Assembly: GCA_028292505.1 (NCBI GenBank)
Contig: JAQGMF010000010.1
Location: 124,001-188,000, forward strand
Length of the DNA: 64,000 nucleotides
Direction of reading: 5' to 3'
Source of the DNA: Rhodocyclales bacterium
GTDB lineage: Bacteria; Pseudomonadota; Gammaproteobacteria; Burkholderiales; Rhodocyclaceae
The position numbers and the translations under genes are program-made. Below the pieces are notes generated by a model. That model saw nothing but the letters and a program-made list of their open reading frames with translations. It ran no database searches and was not told where the DNA came from. Positions 42,762 to 50,973 of the stretch are shown in pieces; the stretch's first letter is position 1; every line of letters starts with the position of its first letter.

Positions 42762-45028
42762 CAGCAGAGCTCCGGTACGACCGGCACGGCGACCGCGTCG
42801 GCATCGGCAAATGGATTGGGCAGTGCGAGCAGATTGGTCGGCGCGGTCGCATCGTCGGTGACGATCACCGACAACAGCTCGGGCAATTGCCAAGGCTGCA
42901 GCGTAAGAATCTGATCGCCATTCGCCGCGCTGCTCGGCAACATTTGCCAATCGTTGTTGTTCTGCTTGAATACGTTGATGCCATTGATCTCGTCGACGCC
43001 TGCAACGCGCGCGACCTCGACCTCCAGCTCGCGGCTCTTCACAGCGCGACCGAGCGGCCAGCCAGTCTGGTCGATGCCACCCGGCGCCAACGGCCACAAC
43101 AGACGACGCAGCGCTTCGCGCACATCGAGCAGGGTCTTGTCGGTCGGGTAACCATCGCGCAGGCTCACTGCGACCGAGAGGCCGAGCGGCACGTATTCGC
43201 AGCCGATGACGTAGAGCTCGGTGGCGAGCGGCGTGCGTGCCGACAGGTAGTTGTAGAGGCGCTCGATGAGCGGCCGGTCGGGGCGCGGATTCGGCGCAGG
43301 TGCCAGCGGCGCGTTCGGCAGCGCCATGACGCTGACCACGCCGGGCACGTTGAAGCGACGATCGCGCGGCTTGAAGCGCGGCAGTACTTCGACGCGGCCG
43401 ATGTCTATGCCGGGAGCATTGTAGGAGAGGCGCTGGTAATCGTCCTGCGTCACGGCGCGGTCGTGATTGCGCAACAGCGCGGGGATGCGTTGCTGAGCGG
43501 CACTCAGGCTCTCGGCATCGGCACCGCCAACGAGGGCCAGCGCTTGGTTGACCTTGATCGGTGGCGCACTGCTGCCATCGATCTGCCGCGCGGTGAGCTG
43601 AGTGATGCTGCCCGCCGGCAGATTACCCGCCGCGCCGCCGCCGAAGCGGCCACTGGCGAGGCGCACGCGCAATTGCTGGTCGGGCACGCGGCCGCGAATG
43701 CCATCACCGAATTTGACCGTGCCGGCTTCGGCATCCAGCTCGTAAGCTGTCGCATCGCGCGCGACGTTCGGGTCGGAACTGATCGCCGCCAGATCGTCGA
43801 CGCGATACCACGGTTGATAACCTTGGCCCGCTGCTTCCACTTCGATAGCCAACGTGTCAGCGTCGACCGAGCCGAGCGGCAACTGGAACACCTGATCGGC
43901 CGCACCGGTCGACACGCCGAGCACGCGACCGGCAATGGTCACAAGCTGGTCGATCTGCACGGCATTGATGCCCAGCCACGACAGGTTCAGGCTGTTGACC
44001 GACTCGCCGGTCTTCGGCCGCAGGCGAATCCATGTGATGAGTCGCGCTGCACGATCGGCATCGTCGAGACGTGGCGGCGCATCGCCGACACCGGCGCGCG
44101 GATTGATGCCGACGTCATTCGACGGCGCCCAGATGAATTGCGGCGCTGGCAGCTTGAGGCGCAGTGTGCCGGCGACGGAAAGCCCATTGCTGGTATCGGT
44201 GCCAGACTCGACGCTCAATGTGAGGTAACTCGTGTCGTAGGCATTGCTACCTTGCGTAGTCATCTCCCACAACACCGGCACAGGGGTCGGCGCGCTGACT
44301 TCCTCGAACAACTCCGGCATGGTCAGCGCAGGCACCACGCCCATCGACAGCAACGATGGCAGACCGGTGCCGCCACCACCGAGTGCAGACTGCACGGCGG
44401 CGTTGGTCGCGGGCTGATCCGTCGGCTTTGCAGCGCGCGGCGCCAGCAGTGCGATCCACACTGCGCGGTCGGCGCTATTGGCGAAGACGTCGACGCCGTC
44501 CGACACAGCGACACCGCCAGCGAACACCGGCGTCGTCTCGTAGCCCTTGATGGCGCCGCTGATATGATGAATGCGTGAGAGCCCATGCAGCACATCGCTC
44601 TTCTGCGCCAGCTCCGTCGAAGTCAAGGCACGCTTGATGTAAGCCTCGGCACTGACCGGCAGGATGGTCGTCTCCGCCAGCGTCTCGAAAGGCACGGCAG
44701 CCTTGAGCTGGCCCTGTGCGGAGATCGTGTGCGCGGCCGACTCTGTTTCCTGCGCGAAGGACAGGCTGACGATTCCCTTGGCCGGCTGTGCGGGGTTGAG
44801 CCCCATGCCGAGCAGCTTGAGGAAGACCAGGCGCTGACGCTCGGGGATCAGGTTGGCGCGATACAGCAGTGCATCGCCGAGCCAGGCGAACAGCTCGATC
44901 AGCGTGCGGCCAGGATCACCGAGGCGCGGGTTGGTCCACTCCGGCGTGTGGGCAGGTATGCGCGCAACGAGATCGTCGACGAGATCATCAAAGCGGCGGT
45001 CATCAAGTGATGGGGGCAGGATGGGCAT
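42761..45028 (-). CDS. eCIS baseplate assembly protein, gpJ-like (Afp11-like)
   Basis: A 755-residue baseplate wedge protein. The N-terminus carries the family block RIPAHTPEWTNPRLGDPGRTLIELFAWLGDALLYRANLIPERQ, here spanning residues about 24-66. The gpJ-like region GVVSVMALPNAPLAP and LIERLYNYLSARTPLATELYV lies near 560-610, with VAVSLRDGYPTDKTLLDVREAL after it. The length and order fit the TIGR02243 putative baseplate protein family. It links baseplate hub to sheath in contractile systems. It follows gp25 across a repeat element and is coupled to the next gene by a 1-nt overlap. Confidence 0.9.
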   Translation of the reverse strand: MPILPPSLDDRRFDDLVDDLVARIPAHTPEWTNPRLGDPGRTLIELFAWLGDALLYRANLIPERQRLVFLKLLGMGLNPAQPAKGIVSLSFAQETESAAHTISAQGQLKAAVPFETLAETTILPVSAEAYIKRALTSTELAQKSDVLHGLSRIHHISGAIKGYETTPVFAGGVAVSDGVDVFANSADRAVWIALLAPRAAKPTDQPATNAAVQSALGGGGTGLPSLLSMGVVPALTMPELFEEVSAPTPVPVLWEMTTQGSNAYDTSYLTLSVESGTDTSNGLSVAGTLRLKLPAPQFIWAPSNDVGINPRAGVGDAPPRLDDADRAARLITWIRLRPKTGESVNSLNLSWLGINAVQIDQLVTIAGRVLGVSTGAADQVFQLPLGSVDADTLAIEVEAAGQGYQPWYRVDDLAAISSDPNVARDATAYELDAEAGTVKFGDGIRGRVPDQQLRVRLASGRFGGGAAGNLPAGSITQLTARQIDGSSAPPIKVNQALALVGGADAESLSAAQQRIPALLRNHDRAVTQDDYQRLSYNAPGIDIGRVEVLPRFKPRDRRFNVPGVVSVMALPNAPLAPAPNPRPDRPLIERLYNYLSARTPLATELYVIGCEYVPLGLSVAVSLRDGYPTDKTLLDVREALRRLLWPLAPGGIDQTGWPLGRAVKSRELEVEVARVAGVDEINGINVFKQNNNDWQMLPSSAANGDQILTLQPWQLPELLSVIVTDDATAPTNLLALPNPFADADAVAVPVVPELC

Positions 45029-45062
45029 GGGTTTTATTCCTGTTGCCGGGGCAATTCAAAGG

Positions 45063-45313
45063 CTTTCACCGCAGAGGCGCTGAGAACGCAGAGGGCCGCG
45101 GAGGAAGGCTGAATATGGCGCCGCACCTTCCTCCCGTCATTCCCGCGAAAGCGGGAATCCACTTCATCGCTCAAGGCCGCATCGAGGGGCAAGTGGATTC
45201 CCGCTTTCGCGGGAATGACGGTCACATATCTGATGCCGCTCCCGCACAGAAAATTTTCCGGCCTTTCATGTTTTCCTCTGCGGCCCTCTGCGTTCTCAGC
45301 ATCTCTGCGGTGA
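45063..45313. repeat. Composite nested inverted repeat with family R copy 6 at its core
   Basis: The outer arms are TTTCACCGCAGAGGCGCTGA at left (from 45063) and TCAGCATCTCTGCGGTGAGA at right (to 45313), about 45 nt each and nearly perfect inverses. The inner family R pair is at 45135-45220. The element fills the gap between gp25 and baseplate J genes. Its CTCTGCG arms also occur at 31.2 kb. Confidence 0.9.
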
Positions 45314-45332
45314 GATTTGTATTCGCGCATGC

Positions 45333-45734
45333 TCACCCCTCCAATTGCACGGTGACATTCATCGCACCCGGCGCGCCGGTGCGCGCCAGACGGTAGGCAA
45401 TCTCGACCCGCACCCAGCTGGGCTGGTCGGGCACTTCCCAGACTTCGACGCCGTCGAGCAGGATGCGGCGCTCCCAGCGCGCCAGCGAGTCCTGCACGAG
45501 GTCGCGCATCTGGCGGCGCGTGGCAACGGTGTTCGGCTCATTGAGCAGACGATCGAGTCCGCCGCCGAATTCCGGTCGCATCAACTGCTCGCCCGGTCGC
45601 GTGCTGAGAATGATGCGAATGGCATTGCGCACGCTTTGCGCGAGATCCGGCCAGGCCAGCTCGCCGTGTTGATCCGGCAGCGGCAGCAGAGGCCAGCCGA
45701 GCAGAGGACGAAGGGCGTCGTTAGGAGTACTCAT
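45333..45734 (-). CDS. GPW/gp25-family baseplate protein (Afp9-like)
   Basis: A 133-residue baseplate wedge protein homologous to T4 gp25, which nucleates the sheath. Family residues are present: GWPLLPLPDQHG, SVRNAIRIILSTRPGEQLMRPEFGGGL, with the EFG(S/G)G core intact, then LVQDSLARWERRILLDGVEV. The ATG at 45734 overlaps the stop of the upstream membrane-segment gene as ATGA. The small size matches gp25. Confidence 0.95.
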   Translation of the reverse strand: MSTPNDALRPLLGWPLLPLPDQHGELAWPDLAQSVRNAIRIILSTRPGEQLMRPEFGGGLDRLLNEPNTVATRRQMRDLVQDSLARWERRILLDGVEVWEVPDQPSWVRVEIAYRLARTGAPGAMNVTVQLEG

Positions 45735-47467
45735 TTATTTCCAAACTTCGGGAAAGGAATGCAAATTTTGAGGAAGAACATCCAGCCGAAAACGATGTTG
45801 AACAACGACAGGAAAATGTTGAGCACGATGAAGGCGCAGATGGTGATGATCGGTATATTGAAACTGCATATCCATGCCAGACCCGGCCCGCTGGTACTGC
45901 CGTTGCCCTTCATCAGATCGTCGGACTTGCCGTTGAGCAGGTTCTGCATGGCGGCCGGCACGACGAATGAAATGTTCGGTTTGAGCGACTTGAGCATGTC
46001 GCGGTCGGAAGCGTCCGGCAACAGAATCTGCAGCGGCGGCGCACCCGCGCCGTCGTACCACGGCGCGATGACAAATGGATCGCTGTAGTCGCTCCAGACG
46101 ATGCATTTCGGACCGCCGACTACCATTGGCTTGAGGCGCACGAAAGCGCGCAGCACGTATTGCGCATTGGGTTCGTCGAAGCGCCCGGCCTTGCCCTTGA
46201 CGGCAGCCAGACGCGCCAGCATGGCTTTGTGCAGGGCTGCGGCGAGCTTGACCGAGTCCCTCGCGCTCAGCGCCGGAAATGACTCCGGCATTTCCATGCT
46301 GCCGCTGGCCGCGCCCTGTTCGAGCAGCACCGTGCTCGCCCGCGACAGAAAGTCGTAAGCCTGCACGGTGCGCTGTGTCGTGTCGTCATCCTGCAATACC
46401 AGCGGCAGATCGATCTTCTTGAGCAGCTTGCGCAAGTCGTCGACTTCCTTGCCACCCTCGAAGACGTTGAACTCCGAGCCGAGCTGACGCAGCAGCATGA
46501 TGAAGCGCGTCATGCTGCGCGCCGTGGCACCGTCGGAAGTGGTCGGGTCCTGCTGCAAGGCATCGAACTGATCTTGCGACACGCCTGCAGGGGGCACGTC
46601 TCCCGGCATCTGGCTAGCCTGGAACCAACCCGCCACCAGCGTCTCGCCGGGAAATGGCAAGTCCATCTCTGCGCCGCGCAGCGCGTCGACAAGATGTGCC
46701 TGGAAGCCCGCCGACTGCGGCCCGAAGCTGTCGTCGCCGGGCGGCAGGAATTCCGCATCGGCTTCCGACAACTCGCTGCTGCTCGTCGGCACGATGCCGT
46801 AGAACAGGGTCTTGGCCGCATCGGCGCACACATCGGGCGGCGCGACGTACATCGGCGTGATCGCTTCGTTGAGCAGGTTGTCGCTGTTCTCCTGCGCATA
46901 GCCCATCAGCTTGCTGTCGATGTCGGCTACGCCGGTCAAGCCGCGTTGCAGGCGTAGCGCCGAACCCGGATCGGTATCGTCGCCACCGACACGCGCCAGC
47001 GGCGTCCAGCCACGCACGTGGCCCTTCGAGCGCATCCATCCTTCATATCCATTGCTGCCGATGCGCCGCAAAACCATGCCAGCGGAGTCGACCTTGGCCG
47101 GGTCGAGGCGCGGCTCGCCGGGCGTCGTGCACCAGGACTCGATCAATGCCACATGGAACTGGCGCTGAATGGGTTGGTAGAGCTTGAGCACGCCCTGCTT
47201 GTTGGTAGCTTGCGCCAGCATGTCCCGCAGACTATTGCGGCCGGTGCTGGTACGCAGGTCGTCGAGCGTGGCATTGATGAAGTCGTCATCGCTGCGCTGC
47301 AGGATCGCCGGGCTGTACGCACCGTTCAAATCACGCGGTGCGCCGACCTCGATGGCATGCGACTGATGCGCCGGTTTTTTCGGCGTACCGGCGCGCATGC
47401 TACGTGCATTTTTCGCACTAGCCGCTGCGTTGGGCGCATGATTGCTCAGCGCGGTGTGCGTGGTCAT
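45731..47467 (-). CDS. eCIS protein with C-terminal transmembrane segment, possible membrane anchor
   Basis: A 578-residue protein of unrecognised family. The ATG at 47467 gives a TGATG overlap with the spike gene; another ATG two codons earlier (47473) is possible. The first 60 residues are polar and disordered, the body is soluble mixed alpha/beta (AKTLFYGIVPTSSSELSEAD, SDYSDPFVIAPWYDGAGAPP), and the last 45 residues are strongly hydrophobic (IPIITICAFIVLNIFLSLFN and then a second helix-like stretch WMFFLKICIPF). A tail-anchored protein inside a baseplate operon could tie the particle to the cytoplasmic membrane. This is inference by position and topology. Confidence 0.7.
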   Translation of the reverse strand: MTTHTALSNHAPNAAASAKNARSMRAGTPKKPAHQSHAIEVGAPRDLNGAYSPAILQRSDDDFINATLDDLRTSTGRNSLRDMLAQATNKQGVLKLYQPIQRQFHVALIESWCTTPGEPRLDPAKVDSAGMVLRRIGSNGYEGWMRSKGHVRGWTPLARVGGDDTDPGSALRLQRGLTGVADIDSKLMGYAQENSDNLLNEAITPMYVAPPDVCADAAKTLFYGIVPTSSSELSEADAEFLPPGDDSFGPQSAGFQAHLVDALRGAEMDLPFPGETLVAGWFQASQMPGDVPPAGVSQDQFDALQQDPTTSDGATARSMTRFIMLLRQLGSEFNVFEGGKEVDDLRKLLKKIDLPLVLQDDDTTQRTVQAYDFLSRASTVLLEQGAASGSMEMPESFPALSARDSVKLAAALHKAMLARLAAVKGKAGRFDEPNAQYVLRAFVRLKPMVVGGPKCIVWSDYSDPFVIAPWYDGAGAPPLQILLPDASDRDMLKSLKPNISFVVPAAMQNLLNGKSDDLMKGNGSTSGPGLAWICSFNIPIITICAFIVLNIFLSLFNIVFGWMFFLKICIPFPKFGNK

Positions 47468-48153
47468 CACCATACGTTCCCCGCGCCAGGGGTGTAGCTG
47501 GTCGAGATGACGGTATTGGTCTGCAACACATCGCACTTGACCATGCCGGAGAAGGTCGACATGGCGGCATCGACGCTGACCATGCCGGCCGAGACGCTGA
47601 CCTGCGAAGCCTGCACCGTGACCTTGGCGGAAGCCTGCACGGTGATGCCGGCGCTTTCCATCTTGATGCTGTTGCCGTTGCTGTCTTCGATGGTGACCGT
47701 GCCGGGGCCGTCCTTGAGCGTGAATTTCTGGCCGCCCGGTGTTTCGAGCTGCATCGTCTCGTGACCTTGCTGGTCGTCCAGCGTAATGACGATGCCATTT
47801 TTCGACTTGATGCGTTTGTAGCGGTTCTGTCCGCCCGATTCGATACTGGCGGGCGAACTTGCCGAGCCATTCCACAAGCCGCCGAGAATCACCGCATAGC
47901 GCGGGTCGCCCTGGACGAAGAGCACGAAGACTTCATCGTCGACATCGGGCATGAAGTAAGTGCCACGATCGCTGCCGGCGAAGGGCGATACCACACGCGC
48001 CCACAGCTCGGCCTCCTGCTGCGCGACGTCCTCGAAGGCCAGCACCTTGACCTTGACGCGATTGCTGTTGTCCGGATCGTCGAGCGAAGTGACGCGCGCG
48101 AGGTATCCGCTTTGCATCCAGCCATTCGGCATTGGGAAGGGTTCGCGTTTCAT
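47467..48153 (-). CDS. eCIS central spike protein, gpV/VgrG OB-fold (Afp8-like C-terminal half)
   Basis: A 228-residue spike. The N-terminal OB-fold shows GYLARVTSLDDPDNSNRVKV, LWARVVSPFAGSDRGTYFMPDVDDEVFVLF, here at about 17-80, and PRYAVILGGLWNG. The C-terminal part is a beta-helix with repeating short strands (IKMESAGITVQASAKVTVQA, SQVSVSAGMVSVDA), as in gp5/VgrG needles. It follows the gpD-like hub gene after 3 nt, so the VgrG-like module is split into two proteins. Confidence 0.92.
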   Translation of the reverse strand: MKREPFPMPNGWMQSGYLARVTSLDDPDNSNRVKVKVLAFEDVAQQEAELWARVVSPFAGSDRGTYFMPDVDDEVFVLFVQGDPRYAVILGGLWNGSASSPASIESGGQNRYKRIKSKNGIVITLDDQQGHETMQLETPGGQKFTLKDGPGTVTIEDSNGNSIKMESAGITVQASAKVTVQASQVSVSAGMVSVDAAMSTFSGMVKCDVLQTNTVISTSYTPGAGNVW

Positions 48154-48156
48154 GGC

Positions 48157-49245
48157 TCAGTTTCCAAGGTACGCGCACTCCGCACGGAAATCCGTGCGAT
48201 ATCCGCCTTGCATATCGAAGACATGCGCGGCATGCACCACGTAGTAAGTGTTGTCGTATTGCGGCGAGATGCCGGAGATGGCGACGAGCGCGCCAACGCG
48301 CAGCAACGCGTTACCCTGCGCTGTGCCCTCGGCACGCACGAAGCGGCGCGTACGCTGGTCGAGCGCGGCGTTGGCGACTGCCGTGGCTTCGTCATTGCTC
48401 GACACGGCAAACCCGGCGAGGTGTTCGCTGCGCGTGCTGAATACGTCCTGCATCCACGCCATGCCGCTCTTGCCCGCACCGGGGCCGGCATTGGTCAGGC
48501 TCGTTGCCTCGCCCTTCACGGCGCTGCCATCCTTGGCGCTCCAGCCCGCCACGGTGACGCCGCTCACCTGATCGGCGAGGTCGGCAGTGATGCGCACCTT
48601 GGCGAGTTGGTTGTAGAGCACGAGGTCGACGGTGCCGCGCTGCACGTCCTTGCGCGCCGACACCTGCAATGCGTCGCCCACCACTTGCATGTCTGCGTCA
48701 TAACGCGACAAGACGCGACGCAGGAAGGACAGATCCGTTTCGTTGATCTGCGCCCAGGTATCGCTCGGCGAGGTCAGGCCGTCGACGCTCGGTTTGAGAC
48801 TGAGATTGCCGGCCACGGCGTTGACGAGATCGGCCGGCGACATGTCTTCGTAGATCTTGCTGCGCCGACCGTGGCGCGCAGCCGTCAATGCGTCTTCGGC
48901 GAGCACGACCAGCTCGGGCGCCTTGCCGAATGTGCATACCATTTCGAGCGCGCTGACCTTGCCGCGAAAGATCTCGCGCGGCGTGGCGGCGTCGCCCGTG
49001 TAGACCGACAGATCGGCGCCGAGCGTCAGCGTGGAGCTGCTGTTGAAGGCCAGTTCGGCGCTGCCACCGTCGGGCGTCGACACCCAGTTGTTGAAGCGCA
49101 ACTCCAGCATGCTCATGCCGCCTTCGCTCTCTTCCATCTTCATCGCTGTCATCAGCTCGGTGACGCGCACGTCTTCCGCCCCGGCAATGCGCAGGGTCGG
49201 GCGCGCGCTGTAGATGGCTGACTGGCTGAGCGTGGCTTCGGTCAC
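48157..49245 (-). CDS. gpD/late-control-like hub protein (VgrG N-terminal half)
   Basis: A 362-residue hub protein starting at GTG (MTEATLSQSAIYSARPTLRI). Features typical of gpD/VgrG hubs are EIFRGKVSALEM, the LTSPSDTWAQINETDLSFLRRVLSRYDADM stretch (about residues 157-186), and GVTVAGWSAKDG. It forms the base onto which the gpV-like spike binds. The GTG lies 18 nt after the small DUF5908-like gene, with AAAGGA upstream. Confidence 0.9.
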   Translation of the reverse strand: MTEATLSQSAIYSARPTLRIAGAEDVRVTELMTAMKMEESEGGMSMLELRFNNWVSTPDGGSAELAFNSSSTLTLGADLSVYTGDAATPREIFRGKVSALEMVCTFGKAPELVVLAEDALTAARHGRRSKIYEDMSPADLVNAVAGNLSLKPSVDGLTSPSDTWAQINETDLSFLRRVLSRYDADMQVVGDALQVSARKDVQRGTVDLVLYNQLAKVRITADLADQVSGVTVAGWSAKDGSAVKGEATSLTNAGPGAGKSGMAWMQDVFSTRSEHLAGFAVSSNDEATAVANAALDQRTRRFVRAEGTAQGNALLRVGALVAISGISPQYDNTYYVVHAAHVFDMQGGYRTDFRAECAYLGN

Positions 49246-49263
49246 GATGCGTCTATTCCTTTG

Positions 49264-49431
49264 TCATTCAGCAGAAACGCGCTCTGCACGCTCAGCGCGC
49301 AGGCGCAGGGCACGATCGAGCTGGCCTTCGAAGTCTTCGCTCGGCGGGCTCGCGGCTGCCGTCGGTGAAGGCGCCTGGCTTTGCGAACTGGTATCGATCT
49401 GGGCGGATATTTCTTCAAACTGGATGGGCAT
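49264..49431 (-). CDS. 55-residue DUF5908-like small eCIS protein
   Basis: A short frame found by reading between the adaptor and hub genes: ATG at 49431 with GGAGATAAAT as ribosome site, beginning MPIQFEEISAQIDTSSQS and ending RALRLRAERAERVSAE. A short N-terminal strand starting MPIxxxE, then a C-terminal charged helix, fits the DUF5908 proteins found at this place in other eCIS loci. Too short for standard cut-offs but well placed, with good translation signals. Its role is unknown; probably a small structural or assembly factor. Confidence 0.75.
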   Translation of the reverse strand: MPIQFEEISAQIDTSSQSQAPSPTAAASPPSEDFEGQLDRALRLRAERAERVSAE

Positions 49432-49468
49432 ATTTATCTCCGAGTCTCAGTTGTCACTCATTTGCCAT

Positions 49469-50497
49469 TCAATCGCCGAAGCCGATGCGCGCGTGCAGGT
49501 CTGCGTTGCCACCGACATCGGCGGCGAGACTGCCGCCGGTCTGCACACGTGCGCGGCCACCTGGGCCGAAAGCGGTCGCGCCCGTTGTCGCCGCCACTGG
49601 CAACAAGGCCGCGCGCGCGGTGTCGACGCTGATGCTGATGGTCGTCGGCGCGCTCACGCGCAAGCCGGTGAAGGCGGCACCTGCCGTTGCCGTGATGCCC
49701 GCGCTGGTGCTGACACCGACACTGCCGCCGATGCTCACGCCGCCGCTGATACCGATGCCACCGCCAATTCCAATGCCAATCCCTGCGCCGCCGCCAACAC
49801 CCACGCTCGCCGACGCGCTCACCGAGAAACTCGCTGCGGCCGACAGGCTGATGCCGCCGCCAACCGACAGCGACGCACTGCCGCCGAAACGCAGACTGTC
49901 CGCACCATTGGCACTGGCAATCGCGCGCGCAGCACGCGGGTCGCCGAGTGCGCTGGCCACATCGGATGCGCCCGCGCCTGCGGGAGCGCTCACGGGGTCG
50001 GGCGTGAGATCGCCGTCGACGTTGGCAGGCGGATTCTTACTGCTCTGGAAGGTGACGTCCTGACTCGACAGGGTCAGATTGATCGAAGCGCGCAGCGGCA
50101 CACCGCTCGGCGCGAAGAAGTCGATGGTCTCCTTGTACTGCTCGACCACGCCCTTGAAGCTATACGTCCCCCAGCCGAATTCGATCTTCGGCGCGTACTT
50201 CTTCTTGCCGTCCTTGGATGGCTCCAGCAGGGTCGAGATGTGTTCGGTCTGCTCGCGCACGTCACCGCCGGTGTCGGTGGTGTCGTAGACCAATGTCATT
50301 GTCAGCTTGCCGGTCGTCTTCTTGACCTGCTGACGCGAACCATTGTTGCCGCCGCTGCTGTCGAACTCGTTGGACAGCGCGTATTCGAGCGAGGCGGGGT
50401 TGAACTGCACAGGCGTCGGCGGACCGCCCGCACCGGTGCCTTCGAGCACCTTGAAGGTGGCGTATTCGACTGTCGGAACGTCAGGCAGGGAACTCAT
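49469..50497 (-). CDS. eCIS spike–tube adaptor (Afp7/LysM-position protein)
   Basis: A 342-residue protein starting at the ATG at 50497 (MSSLPDVPTVEYATFKV). The N-terminal 200 residues match the adaptor that joins tube to hub: VQFNPASLEYALSNEF, GKLTMTLVYDTTDTGGDVREQ, and KIEFGWGTYSFKGVVEQYKE, then FFAPSGVPLRASINLTL. No clear LysM is visible. The last 140 residues are low complexity, Gly/Ser/Ala-rich with a hexapeptide-like alternation (SVGVGGGAGIGIGIGGGIGI), possibly a beta-helix or disordered tail. It lies 2 nt after tube 2. Confidence 0.82.
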   Translation of the reverse strand: MSSLPDVPTVEYATFKVLEGTGAGGPPTPVQFNPASLEYALSNEFDSSGGNNGSRQQVKKTTGKLTMTLVYDTTDTGGDVREQTEHISTLLEPSKDGKKKYAPKIEFGWGTYSFKGVVEQYKETIDFFAPSGVPLRASINLTLSSQDVTFQSSKNPPANVDGDLTPDPVSAPAGAGASDVASALGDPRAARAIASANGADSLRFGGSASLSVGGGISLSAAASFSVSASASVGVGGGAGIGIGIGGGIGISGGVSIGGSVGVSTSAGITATAGAAFTGLRVSAPTTISISVDTARAALLPVAATTGATAFGPGGRARVQTGGSLAADVGGNADLHARIGFGD

Positions 50498-50499
50498 GC

Positions 50500-50973
50500 C
50501 TAGCCTCCATCCACGAGGCGCAGACCTTCGTGCGCCAGATGCAGTTCTTCGATGCCGACGTCCGTGCCCTTGGCATTGAGATCGGCAGCCTTGAATTTGA
50601 CCGGCAGGCAGTTGTCGAGCGACCAGGTGACGACGGTCTCGCCGGCGGGGTTCTGCATGGCGATCTCGGCCGACAGGCGATACGCATAAGCGCCGCCATT
50701 GACCATCTGGAACCACTTGAACAGATCGCGCGTCTTGGTCATGCCGCGCTTGAGCACAACGGTGGCGAAACTCACCACGCCGGGGCGCTGGTAGGCGCCG
50801 TAATTTTCACCACCGGACTTGATGACCTTCGGCTCCATCGTCGCTTCGAGACCTGTGCATTCAGCGAAGGCGCCGCTGCATACCGGCACCGGACTACCGC
50901 TGCGCTTGAAGCTGAGTTCGAAGCGGAAGACCTGTAGCGTCGGCAGGAGGTTTTCGGCTACATCGTCGCTCAT
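50500..50973 (-). CDS. eCIS inner tube protein 2 (Afp5-like)
   Basis: A 157-residue tube protein of the gp19-like family: FRFELSFKRSGSPVPVCSGAFAECTGL, here residues about 16-42, then VIKSGGENYGAYQRPGVVSF, LKRGMTKTRDLFKWFQMVNG, and CLPVKFKAADLNAKGTDVGIEELHLAHEGL. The second tube type is usually at the base of the tube next to the adaptor. The ATG at 50973 overlaps the sheath 2 stop as ATGA. Confidence 0.92.
   Translation of the reverse strand: MSDDVAENLLPTLQVFRFELSFKRSGSPVPVCSGAFAECTGLEATMEPKVIKSGGENYGAYQRPGVVSFATVVLKRGMTKTRDLFKWFQMVNGGAYAYRLSAEIAMQNPAGETVVTWSLDNCLPVKFKAADLNAKGTDVGIEELHLAHEGLRLVDGG

Noticed and set aside
42762..43097. N-terminal extension of the gpI-like tail protein
   Set aside because: It lies within the gpJ-like coding sequence in another frame, is Arg/Gln-rich and has no family match.
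42614..44578. 654-residue plus-strand frame opposite baseplate J
   Set aside because: Long only because of high GC and codon bias; composition is that of an antisense frame.
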